Source: Hyalangium ruber
GTDB lineage: Bacteria; Myxococcota; Myxococcia; Myxococcales; Myxococcaceae
Direction of reading: 5' to 3'
Assembly (NCBI RefSeq): GCF_034259325.1
Contig: NZ_JAXIVS010000012.1
Location: forward strand, 62,001 to 126,000
DNA: 64,000 nt
The position numbers were made by a program, and so were the translations under genes. Every line of letters starts with the position of its first letter. The first letter of the stretch is position 1. Shown one piece after another: positions 17,645-25,050 of this stretch. The notes under the pieces are model-generated. The model was not told where the DNA came from, ran no database searches, and was given only the letters and a program-made list of their open reading frames with translations.

Positions 17645-18739
17645 ATGTCGGATCGAATCTTCGTCGCCACGCGCAAGGGCCTGTTCGAGCTGCGTCGCAC
17701 CAGCGGCCGCTGGCAGATCGCTCGCACCTCTTTCCTGGGTGACTCGGTGTCGCTGGTCGCCAAGGACCCCGCGGAGGGTCGGCTGTACGCCGCGCTGGGG
17801 CTGGGCCACTTCGGAGTGAAGCTGCGCGCCTCCTCGGATGGTGGACAGAGCTGGGAGGAGCTGCCCGCGCCCGCGTTTCCGAAGAAGCCGGAAGGGCTCG
17901 ACGAGACGCTCCCCGACGGCAAGCCCTGGCCCTGGCGGGTCGAGCAGATCTGGGCGCTCCAGGTGGTGGACGGCACCCTCTGGTGCGGCACGATCGGCGG
18001 AGGCCTCTTCCGCTCACGAGATCGTGGCCAGTCCTGGGAGCTGGTGCGTGGCCTGTGGGATCACCCGATGCGCAAGCAGTGGTTTGGCGGCGGGACGGAT
18101 GCGCCGGGCATCCACTCCATCAGCGCCCACCCGAAGAACCCCAACGATCTCCTCGTCGCCGTCTCGTGCGGTGGCGTCTGGCGCACGCGCGACGGGGGCG
18201 AGCGCTGGGAGGCCTCGTGCGAGGGCATGTTCGCCGAGTACATGCCCCCGGAGCGGCGGGGAGATCCCTCCATCCAGGACCCTCACATCCTCTCGCGCTG
18301 CGCCGCGCACCCCGACCGCCTGTGGGTGCAGCACCACAACGGCGTCTTCCGCTCGGATGACGCGGGGGCCAACTGGGTGAACATCCCCGAGAGCACGCCG
18401 AGCGTGTTCGGCTTCGCCATCGCGGCCCATCCGAGCAACCCGGACATCGCCTGGCGCGTTCCGGCGATCAAGGACGAGCAGCGCATCCCCGTCGATGGTC
18501 GCGTCGTCGTCTCACGCACGCGTGACGGGGGCAAGAGCTGGGAGGCGCTGCGCGAGGGACTGCCGCAGGAGCATGCCTACGATCTCACCCTCCGGCACGC
18601 GCTCGACGTGGACGCCACGGGCGAGCGGCTCGCGTTCGGAAGCACGACCGGCTCGCTGTGGACGTCCGAGAACGGCGGGGACTCCTGGGGGCACGTGTCC
18701 GCGCACCTGCCCCCCATCTACGCGGTCCGCTTCGCCTGA
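17645..18739 (+). CDS. Asp-box (BNR) beta-propeller protein
   Basis: The 364-residue protein contains six Asp-box motifs of the form SxDxGxxW: SSDGGQSWEEL, SRDRGQSWELV, TRDGGERWEAS, SDDAGANWVNI, TRDGGKSWEAL and SENGGDSWGHV. This is the signature of a six-bladed propeller such as sialidase-like or photosystem-assembly YCF48-like proteins. No signal peptide is seen, so it should be cytoplasmic, and sialidase catalytic residues were not recognised. The tight pairing with a MoaD-like protein is the main clue to its role, which is unknown. Confidence 0.8.
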   Translation: MSDRIFVATRKGLFELRRTSGRWQIARTSFLGDSVSLVAKDPAEGRLYAALGLGHFGVKLRASSDGGQSWEELPAPAFPKKPEGLDETLPDGKPWPWRVEQIWALQVVDGTLWCGTIGGGLFRSRDRGQSWELVRGLWDHPMRKQWFGGGTDAPGIHSISAHPKNPNDLLVAVSCGGVWRTRDGGERWEASCEGMFAEYMPPERRGDPSIQDPHILSRCAAHPDRLWVQHHNGVFRSDDAGANWVNIPESTPSVFGFAIAAHPSNPDIAWRVPAIKDEQRIPVDGRVVVSRTRDGGKSWEALREGLPQEHAYDLTLRHALDVDATGERLAFGSTTGSLWTSENGGDSWGHVSAHLPPIYAVRFA

Positions 18740-18743
18740 AGCG

Positions 18744-18959
18744 CTAGATGAAGCGGTAGGTGGACACGTTGAGGACCGGGCCCACCATGTGGATGGTCAT
18801 CGCGTCGTTGTCCACCTGCCCATCGATCTCGATGCGCTGACCGTCCTGCTTGATCTTCCGATCGCCGCCGGCGAGCTGGTAGGTGCGGCCGTCATCACCC
18901 TCCAGCACCCAGACGCCGCCCTCGAGGTCTCGGTAGACGACCTTGCCGGTCAGCTTCAT
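18744..18959 (-). CDS. Small beta-rich protein coupled to the membrane subtilase
   Basis: The 71-residue protein starts MKLTGKVVYRDLEGGVWVLE and alternates short strands (RTYQLAGG, IKQDGQRIEIDGQ, TIHMVGPVLNVSTYRFI), resembling small OB-like domains of unknown function. It has no signal peptide. Its ATG overlaps the TGA of the subtilase gene (ATGA), so it is co-translated. It may bind a ligand or the protease, but no function can be assigned. It converges with the Asp-box gene four bases away. Confidence 0.7.
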   Translation of the reverse strand: MKLTGKVVYRDLEGGVWVLEGDDGRTYQLAGGDRKIKQDGQRIEIDGQVDNDAMTIHMVGPVLNVSTYRFI

Positions 18960-20752
18960 ACCGTCTCCTTCTTGAGCATGGCGCGGGCGATGAAGAGGCA
19001 GACGATCGCGTTCACCACGAGCCACGGCATCGCCAGGAAGGTGAAGGGCATGTACGCCAGCGCCGGCGCCTTGGCCCACGCCCCGTAGGCCAGGAAGCCC
19101 GCGAAGCCGAGCGCCAGACCGCCCAGCGCCGGGCGGATCGCGCGGAACCGGATGGCGAACACCGAGAGCACCAGCGGGATGATCGCGCTGTAGAAGAGCG
19201 GGTTGGCCACCTTGCCGCGACCGAAGATGATCTTCTGCCAGTCGGGGATGGGCAGCGACACCGCGTTCACCACGTCCCCGGCCGCGCCGTCGGCCCCACC
19301 GAACAGCGAGCGCGCGAAGAACACGCCCACGGTGGCCAGCACCAGCGGCACCAGGAAGCTCGGGGTGAAGAGCATGTTGAGGTAGCCCGGCCGCTCGCCC
19401 TTGCGCAGGGTCAGCAGCAGCACGGCCAGCAGGCCCAGCGCCCACCAGAGCGACGGCCACTGCGCGCCGCCACCGGCGCCGAGCGCCTCCAGCGAGGCCT
19501 GGGCGTTGAGCAGCCCGTGGCCGTACTCATCGGTCCGATCCTGCTCGTTCACCCGCTTGGCGCCGGCGTACAGCGCCTGCTCCACCTCGTCCGGGCCACT
19601 GGCGCCCGAGGCGTACAGGAGCGCCGCCACGGCCGCCACGTGCGGGGTGGCCATGCTCGTGCCCTGGAAGGCGGCGTACACGGAGCGCGCCGGGTTGCGA
19701 GGATCAATGGTGTTCTGGAGGATGCCGCCCTGGTCGCCCTGGCGCTTGTCACCGCCCGGCGCCGCGATATCCAGCTCCTTGCCATAGGAGGAGTACGGCG
19801 CGCGCGTGCCACTGGGGCCCACCGCCGCCACCGCCACCGCGCCCGGGTAGGCCGCCGGGTACTCGACGCGAGCGCGGCCCGCGTTGCCCGCCGCGGCCAC
19901 CACGGTGACGCCCTTCTTGCGCGCGTACTCCACCGCCGAGGCCATGGCCGCCGAGTGGCCACCACCGCCCAGCGACATGTTGATGACCTTGGCGCCCTTG
20001 TCCGCCGCGAAGCGGATGGCGTCCACGATGTCCGCCGAGGTGCCGCTGCCGAAGTGGTTGAGCACCTTCACCGGCATCAGCGTCGCCTCGAAGGCCACGC
20101 CCGCCACGCCCTCGGCGTTGTTCGTCGCCTGGGCGATGGTGCCCGCCACGTGCGTGCCGTGCCCGTGGTCATCATTGGCGTGCTCGTCGTCGTTCACGAA
20201 GTCGTAGCCCTTCACGAACTTCACGCCCTTGAGGTCCGGCACCTGCTTGAAGTCGTCGTAATCCTCGTAGGCGATGCCCGTGTCCAGCACCGCCACCACC
20301 ACGCCCTTGCCCTTGGTGGTGTCCCACGCCTTGGGCATGTCGATCATCTTCAGGTTCCACTGCCGGGCGTAGTCCGGATCGTTCGGCGTGTAGCTGGCCC
20401 GGAACTGCAGCAGCGGCTCTGCGGACTCGACGCTCGGGTTCTGACGGATGCGCGCCAGCGCGCTCTCCACGTCATCCACGCCCACCGCCACCGTCAGGCC
20501 GTCGTCCGAGCTCTCCACCGAGTTGAACTCGAGGTCCACGCCCCACTCGGCCTCCCAGGCGTCGAACTCCGCCTTGCTGGTGCCGTCCTTGAAGTCCACC
20601 ACGATGCCGCCGGGCACCACCTCCGCCTCGGCGAGGTCCAGCGTCGCGGTCGGCTGCTCGGTGGCTGCCGGCTCCTCGCTCCGGGAAGAACAGGCCGCGG
20701 TCGCTACCACGACCAGGGCCAGTACCGCGTTCGCCAGGGTCCTTCGCATCAT
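18956..20752 (-). CDS. Subtilisin-like (S8) serine protease with C-terminal membrane domain
   Basis: The 598-residue protein has a signal peptide with a possible lipobox (TAAC, Cys21), an I9-like propeptide (about 40-115) and a complete S8 catalytic domain: Asp157 in AVLDTG, His198 in HGHGTHVAG, oxyanion Asn290 in AAAGNAG and Ser366 in QGTSMATPH. After about residue 440 it continues into roughly five hydrophobic segments (SLWWALGLLAVLLL, FLVPLVLATVGVFF, FYSAIIPLVLSVF and others) ending with a basic tail. The protease should face the periplasm while anchored in the inner membrane. The substrate is unknown. It is coupled to the small downstream gene. Confidence 0.88.
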   Translation of the reverse strand: MMRRTLANAVLALVVVATAACSSRSEEPAATEQPTATLDLAEAEVVPGGIVVDFKDGTSKAEFDAWEAEWGVDLEFNSVESSDDGLTVAVGVDDVESALARIRQNPSVESAEPLLQFRASYTPNDPDYARQWNLKMIDMPKAWDTTKGKGVVVAVLDTGIAYEDYDDFKQVPDLKGVKFVKGYDFVNDDEHANDDHGHGTHVAGTIAQATNNAEGVAGVAFEATLMPVKVLNHFGSGTSADIVDAIRFAADKGAKVINMSLGGGGHSAAMASAVEYARKKGVTVVAAAGNAGRARVEYPAAYPGAVAVAAVGPSGTRAPYSSYGKELDIAAPGGDKRQGDQGGILQNTIDPRNPARSVYAAFQGTSMATPHVAAVAALLYASGASGPDEVEQALYAGAKRVNEQDRTDEYGHGLLNAQASLEALGAGGGAQWPSLWWALGLLAVLLLTLRKGERPGYLNMLFTPSFLVPLVLATVGVFFARSLFGGADGAAGDVVNAVSLPIPDWQKIIFGRGKVANPLFYSAIIPLVLSVFAIRFRAIRPALGGLALGFAGFLAYGAWAKAPALAYMPFTFLAMPWLVVNAIVCLFIARAMLKKETV

Positions 20753-20850
20753 CGGGGTACTCCTTCAAAAGCGGGGCACGCCTTCGTCAGACTCCTACGA
20801 ACGTACGGAGAAACGATTGGGTCTGCTCCACAGTCTGTTCGACAGGCAGG

Positions 20851-20862
20851 CTTGCCGGCAAG
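20851..20862. repeat. Perfect 12-bp palindrome upstream of the subtilase gene
   Basis: CTTGCCGGCAAG is a perfect palindrome about 100 bases upstream of the subtilase ATG, in the 161-base gap after the degenerate hydrolase gene. A second palindrome, TTCTTAAGAA, occurs at 20880-20889. Either could be an operator; nothing else in the gap was recognised. Confidence 0.3.
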
Positions 20863-20913
20863 TTCCGGAAGATTGAGAATTCTTAAGAAGTCCGAAGGTT
20901 TACGCGGCATCGG

Positions 20914-21549
20914 TCACTCGCCCGACAGCCGCCTCAGCCAACCGGACACGAACTTGCCCACCTGGGGCAGGTTGCGGTTGAACGTCGGACCCGCGTCCTC
21001 CACCAGCTCCAGCTCGCCCCGAGACGCCTCCCCTACCGCCGCCGACAGGGCCGCCCGGGGCAGGCGCCGGTCCTCCTCGCCCACCACCACGAGCAGGGAG
21101 CGATCCACCCGCGACAGCGCCGTCAGGTCCACGTCCGCCGGTGCCACCAGGCACACCCCTCCGATCGACAGGTGTCGGGCCTGCAGCGCCAGAGCCACCT
21201 GGGCGCCGCCATAGAGCGAGACCACCGCGATGCTGGGGCTCTGGGCATTCTCCAGCAGCACGCGCATGGCGGCCTCGGCATCCTCCACGAGCGCCTCGCC
21301 CGTGCCCCGGCTGCCCTGGCTCGCGCCGACACCCCGGTGGTTGAAGCGCAGCGTCGGAAAGCCCGCGGTGGCCGCTGCCCAGACCAGCTCCGCCGCGATG
21401 ACGTGATCCATGCCCCCTCCCTCCTCGGGACGGGGAGGAATGACGAGCAGCGGCGGCTTCTTCTCGCCCCGGTGCGCCGTGCCCTCCATCACCTCGCGCC
21501 CCACCGGGATGAGCGTGGAGCGCTCCAGGAACTGACCTTTCAGAACCAT
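20914..21549 (-). CDS. Alpha/beta-hydrolase-fold protein lacking the usual nucleophile
   Basis: The 211-residue protein follows the hydrolase fold: strand PLLVIPPRPEEGGGMDHV, then FPTLRFNHRGVGASQG (the RGxGxS segment of dienelactone-type hydrolases), then the elbow and VVVGEEDRRLP with the acid. At the nucleophile elbow the sequence is SLYGGAQ, where GxSxG is expected, so Tyr occupies the nucleophile position. No histidine is seen in the terminal segment GPTFNRNLPQ. It therefore looks like a pseudoenzyme or a hydrolase with different chemistry. It is divergent from the chaperone-lipase cassette, with a LexA-like palindrome in between. Confidence 0.75.
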   Translation of the reverse strand: MVLKGQFLERSTLIPVGREVMEGTAHRGEKKPPLLVIPPRPEEGGGMDHVIAAELVWAAATAGFPTLRFNHRGVGASQGSRGTGEALVEDAEAAMRVLLENAQSPSIAVVSLYGGAQVALALQARHLSIGGVCLVAPADVDLTALSRVDRSLLVVVGEEDRRLPRAALSAAVGEASRGELELVEDAGPTFNRNLPQVGKFVSGWLRRLSGE

Positions 21550-21628
21550 CGCGGCAACTTAGGCCATCGCTCGAGCCTGCTCGCCCGTTTTTCAAGCATG
21601 TGTCCGGACGGGCACGGTGGCGCACGCG

Positions 21629-21645
21629 CTGAACATCGGTTCAGC
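21629..21645. promoter_or_regulatory. LexA/SOS-box-like palindrome
   Basis: CTGAACATCGGTTCAGC holds GAAC-N4-GTTC inside a perfect 7-bp inverted repeat that starts one base earlier (21628). From memory the Myxococcus xanthus LexA motif is CTRHAMRYBYGTTCAGS; this site matches 16 of 17 positions. It lies in the 249-base divergent gap, 80 bases from the degenerate hydrolase start and 154 bases from the first chaperone-like gene. Operator function is inferred. Confidence 0.5.
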
Positions 21646-21798
21646 AAAAACGCCATTTCTGATCCGAGAATGATCCTGGCGTGATCCAACGGCATGGCCC
21701 CGAGGCCCGGCGGTGCCTCTCGCGACACGAGGGCCTCTGGCCGGAAAGGTCTGCTAGGCTGCCTGCCCAGGCCTTCCCTTCCCGGAGATCCAGATCCC

Positions 21799-22221
21799 AT
21801 GACTCGAGATGAAGCGCAGCGCCTGGCACAGGCGTTCCTGGCCGCAGCGGGCGAGCCCAACAGCGTCGGCCTCAACCCCCAGGGCTTCGGCGGCGTGTCC
21901 GTCAGCAACGCGCAGCTCTACTTCGAGTGGCACGACAAGGAGCAGGCGCTGGAGTGCAGCGCGCTGATCCACAAGTTCCGCGAAAACCCCAAGCCCGGCG
22001 TCCTCGAGGGCTTCCAGGCCGAGCAGAAGGCGGGCACGGACACCGGCGGTGGCACCCTGGACTTCGAGCCGGAGAACAAGTCGCTCTTCCTCAGCCGCAC
22101 CTATACCCAGGCGCCCGCGCAGCCCGCCTTCGTCGACGACATGAAGAAGCTGATGAAGGCCAGCCTCACCTGGAGCAACGAGGTGCTGGACCGGGTCGCC
22201 TCGCGCGCCTTCAAGCGCTGA
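21799..22221 (+). CDS. CesT-like secretion-chaperone-type protein, copy 1
   Basis: The start at 21799 (MTRDEAQRLAQ) is chosen because the paralogue at 23382 begins identically there and GGAG lies about 13 bases upstream. The 140-residue acidic/basic protein has an N-terminal helix, strands around GFGGVSVSNAQLYFEWHD and LECSALIHKF, a GTDTGGGTLDFEPEN hairpin and a long C-terminal helix. This order resembles type III secretion chaperones of the CesT class; the family call is inference. By hand alignment it is 90/140 identical, ungapped, to the second copy. It precedes the lipase-like gene, the probable client. Confidence 0.65.
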   Translation: MTRDEAQRLAQAFLAAAGEPNSVGLNPQGFGGVSVSNAQLYFEWHDKEQALECSALIHKFRENPKPGVLEGFQAEQKAGTDTGGGTLDFEPENKSLFLSRTYTQAPAQPAFVDDMKKLMKASLTWSNEVLDRVASRAFKR

Positions 22222-22274
22222 AACATCCTTGACGCACCGCATCATCCGGGGTCTCGCAACTTTTCAACCCGGGG

Positions 22275-22283
22275 TGCGATAAT
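22275..22283 (+). promoter_or_regulatory. Candidate extended -10 promoter before the lipase-like gene
   Basis: TGCGATAAT matches the extended -10 pattern TGnTATAAT with one mismatch, 44 bases upstream of the ATG at 22328, in the 106-base gap after chaperone copy 1. No convincing -35 was found. It would allow the lipase-like protein to be expressed apart from the first chaperone. Confidence 0.35.
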
Positions 22284-22327
22284 TCCCACAAGAGCTGTAA
22301 CCCCCCTTACGAATTCACGGAGTCCCC

Positions 22328-23293
22328 ATGAACCCCATCGAGCGCGGCCGGAACCTCCTCAACACTGTGCGCACCGGCACCGAGAAGGCCGTCGACAAGA
22401 CGCAGCAGGCGGTTGGCAACGTCGTCGACAAGACGAAGGACGTCGCCGCCGCGGGCGGCCGGCAGCTGAACCAGGTCGTCGACGGCTTCGAGACCAAGGC
22501 CGCCGCGGGCGCCCGTGGCATCCAGAGCCTGTTCGGCGGTGGCAACAAGCCGGATAGCGTCCATGACGGCAAGCTCCTGGGCGCTGGCGGGCAGACCTAC
22601 CCCCCCGGCACCGCGCTGACCGACATCGCCGGCGTCACCCCGCGCAACAACCCGAACCCGTCGACGACCGTGCTGTACGTCAACGGCATCCAGACCGACA
22701 AGGCGGGCCAGTCCAACAGCCTCCAGGCGATCGCGGACACCACGGGCGCCAAGGTGATCGGCATCCACAACGCCACCGAGGGCTTCGTCTCGGATCTGGC
22801 CCAGTGCGTGAAGGACAAGCTGGACAAGGGCACCAACCCGGCCGTGGACACGCTGGCCGACACCCTCTACACGGAGCTCAAGGCCGGCCGCTCGGTGCAC
22901 CTGATGGCGCACAGCCAGGGTGGCCTCATCTCCAGCCGCGCGCTGAACGACGTGTACAACCGGCTGCGCATCGAAGACGGGATGTCCAAGGAGCAGGCTC
23001 AGCAGGCGATGAGCAAGCTCAACGTGGAGACCTTCGGCGCCGCCGCCATGCACTACCCGGACGGCCCGCAGTACGTGCATTACGTGAACCGCGGCGATCC
23101 GGTGCCGGGCCTCTTCGGCCTGGGCCCCGCCTCGGACAAGTGGAACCCGCTGGTGGACGGCGGCAAGGGCTCGGTGGTTCACCACTTCAACGACTTCAAG
23201 CTGAACCCCATCGCGGCGCACGGCTTCGAGTCCATCTACCTGCAGCACCGCGTGCCGTTCGAGCAGGCGCGCCAGGGCAACTTCAACAAGTAA
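22328..23293 (+). CDS. Lipase-like alpha/beta hydrolase, candidate secreted effector
   Basis: The 321-residue protein has a distinct N-terminal region of about 70 residues, helical and rich in Lys, Thr, Ala and Gly (repeated VDKTQQAV/VDKTKDVA), ending in SLFGGG. From about residue 110 it is a lipase-like hydrolase: TTVLYVNGIQ, nucleophile Ser196 in AHSQGG, probable acid Asp257 in VNRGDPVPG and His298 in AAHGFESIY. There is no Sec signal peptide or transmembrane segment, so export would need a specialised route. Small paralogous chaperone-like genes lie immediately on both sides. A phospholipase-type toxin or effector is the leading guess; substrate and secretion are unproven. Confidence 0.7.
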   Translation: MNPIERGRNLLNTVRTGTEKAVDKTQQAVGNVVDKTKDVAAAGGRQLNQVVDGFETKAAAGARGIQSLFGGGNKPDSVHDGKLLGAGGQTYPPGTALTDIAGVTPRNNPNPSTTVLYVNGIQTDKAGQSNSLQAIADTTGAKVIGIHNATEGFVSDLAQCVKDKLDKGTNPAVDTLADTLYTELKAGRSVHLMAHSQGGLISSRALNDVYNRLRIEDGMSKEQAQQAMSKLNVETFGAAAMHYPDGPQYVHYVNRGDPVPGLFGLGPASDKWNPLVDGGKGSVVHHFNDFKLNPIAAHGFESIYLQHRVPFEQARQGNFNK

Positions 23294-23381
23294 GATGGCG
23301 ACCGCCCCTCGCAACGGCCTGGCGGGCCTCCTGATGTCGTGGGTGGCCGGCCTGTCGCCGGCAACTCCCGCGGGTGCCCCC

Positions 23382-23822
23382 ATGACGCGCGAGGGGGCGC
23401 AGCGGCTGGTGCAGTCCTTCGTGAGGCCCGAGGGCGCGATGCAGAGCCCCGGGCTCAACGCGGAGGGCTTCGGCGGCATCACGATGGGCGGGGCCCAGCT
23501 CTACTTCGAGTGGCACGAGGACACGAAGGCGCTGGAGTGCAGCGCCCTCGTGTACAAGTTCCACGAGCCGCCCAAGCCGGGAGTGATTGACGGCTTCAAG
23601 GCGGAGGAGAAGGAGGGCACGGACTCCGGCGGCGGCACGGTGGACTACGAGCCGGAGAACCGTGGCCTGTACCTCAGCCGGACCTATACCCAGGTCCCGG
23701 ATGAGCGCGCCTTCGCCAAGGACATGAAGAAGCTGATGAAGGCCAGCCTCAAGTGGGGCCACGAGGTGCTGGACCGCGTGGCTTCGCGGGTGTTCCACCC
23801 CGAGGAGCTGGAGAAGCGCTGA
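23382..23822 (+). CDS. CesT-like secretion-chaperone-type protein, copy 2
   Basis: Starting at MTREGAQRLVQSF (23382) the protein has 146 residues and aligns without gaps to copy 1, with the most conserved stretches AQLYFEWH, ALECSAL, LSRTYTQ, MKKLMKASL and EVLDRVASR. It has an extra tail HPEELEKR. The frame is open from an ATG at 23295, one base after the lipase-like stop, so a longer form with 29 extra residues is possible; no strong Shine-Dalgarno decides. The duplication on both sides of one candidate client suggests a heteromeric or division-of-labour chaperone pair. Family assignment is inference. Confidence 0.62.
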   Translation: MTREGAQRLVQSFVRPEGAMQSPGLNAEGFGGITMGGAQLYFEWHEDTKALECSALVYKFHEPPKPGVIDGFKAEEKEGTDSGGGTVDYEPENRGLYLSRTYTQVPDERAFAKDMKKLMKASLKWGHEVLDRVASRVFHPEELEKR

Positions 23823-23831
23823 GCGCCTGCC

Positions 23832-25028
23832 CTACACCGAGGCAAGGACGTAGAACTTGAGGTACTTGCCCTCGGGGAACTGCAGGCGCACGGGATGGTC
23901 TGGCGGCTGGTAACGTTCTTCGACCAGCGCCAGGTCCACCCCCGCCTTGAAGCCCGCCTCGCGCACCGCGCCCATGAAGTCATCCGGGCTGACGCGCGCC
24001 GAGCATGAGGCCGTCGCCAGCAACCCGCCCGGCCGGAGGATTCCCAGCGCCTGGCGGTTGAGCGAGGCGTAGCCGTCGATCGCCGCCTGCACCGCCCGCT
24101 GGCTCTTGGCGAAGGCGGGCGGGTCCAGGATGATCAGATCGAACGTCCGGCCTTCGTCCTTGAAGGACTGGATGATCTTGAAGACGTCCGCAGCCAGGAA
24201 GTCGTGCTTCTCCGCCGGCAGCCCGTTGCGCGTGAAGTTCTCCCGCGCCAGGGCGATGGCGTCCGGATCCAGGTCCACCGAGAAGACGCTCTTGGCACCG
24301 CCCAGCGCCGCGTTGACCGAGAAGCCCCCGCTGAAGCTGAAGCAGTTGAGCACGTCCCGGTCCTTCGCCAGCCGGCGGATGAGGAAGCGATTCTCCCGCT
24401 GATCCAGGAAGAAGCCCGTCTTCTGTCCGCGCCATGCGTCCACCAGGAAGGTGGCCCCGCGCTCGCGGATGGGGATGAGGTCCGGCGCTTGAGTTCCGTA
24501 GAGCATCTTCCCGGAGCCGCGCCCCTCGTCCTCCTCCACGTCGTCCCGCGCCAGCTCGTCACGGCCCAGAATGCCCTTCAGCTCGGGCAGCGCGCCCTTG
24601 AGCGCCTCCACGATGAGGTGGCGGTAGGGTGTGAGGCCGGCGGAGTACAGCTTGAGCACCGCGTAGCCCGCGTAGAGGTCCACCACCACGCCCGGCAGGC
24701 CGTCCCCCTCTCCATGGAGGAGGCGGAAGCTGTCCGTGTCGGTGAGATCGATGAGGGAGCGCCGCTCGGCGAGCGCCTGCCGCACCCGCCGCGTGATGAA
24801 GCCCGCGTCGATGTTCTCGCGGGGATCTCGCGTGAGCACTCGCACGGCGATGGCCGAGTGCGGATCGTAGTAGCCGCGCGCGACGAACTTCCCGTTCTCG
24901 GTGAGGTCCACCACGCTGCCGGCGGGGAGCCTCGGCACCTGGTCCAGGGCCTTGCGGAACACCCAGGGGTGTCCCGCGCGCAGGTGGCGGCCGAGTCCAC
25001 GGGCCAGTTCGAGTTTGACGACGTTCAC
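23832..25028 (-). CDS. rlmI: 23S rRNA (cytosine-C5)-methyltransferase, RlmI family
   Basis: The 398-residue protein has an N-terminal PUA-like domain (HPWVFRKALDQVP) and a class I SAM methyltransferase domain: LLHGEGDGLPGVVVDLY, GQKTGFFLDQRENR, the SAM-binding CFSFSGGFSVNAALGGA, LDPPAFAKS and the ATASCSARV segment with the catalytic-type cysteine. RlmI methylates C1962 of 23S rRNA in E. coli; related members modify neighbouring sites, so the exact target is inferred. It converges on the second chaperone-like gene nine bases away and precedes no obvious partner. Confidence 0.85.
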   Translation of the reverse strand: MNVVKLELARGLGRHLRAGHPWVFRKALDQVPRLPAGSVVDLTENGKFVARGYYDPHSAIAVRVLTRDPRENIDAGFITRRVRQALAERRSLIDLTDTDSFRLLHGEGDGLPGVVVDLYAGYAVLKLYSAGLTPYRHLIVEALKGALPELKGILGRDELARDDVEEDEGRGSGKMLYGTQAPDLIPIRERGATFLVDAWRGQKTGFFLDQRENRFLIRRLAKDRDVLNCFSFSGGFSVNAALGGAKSVFSVDLDPDAIALARENFTRNGLPAEKHDFLAADVFKIIQSFKDEGRTFDLIILDPPAFAKSQRAVQAAIDGYASLNRQALGILRPGGLLATASCSARVSPDDFMGAVREAGFKAGVDLALVEERYQPPDHPVRLQFPEGKYLKFYVLASV

Positions 25029-25050
25029 GGTGTCACTCCTGAGGGGCCGG

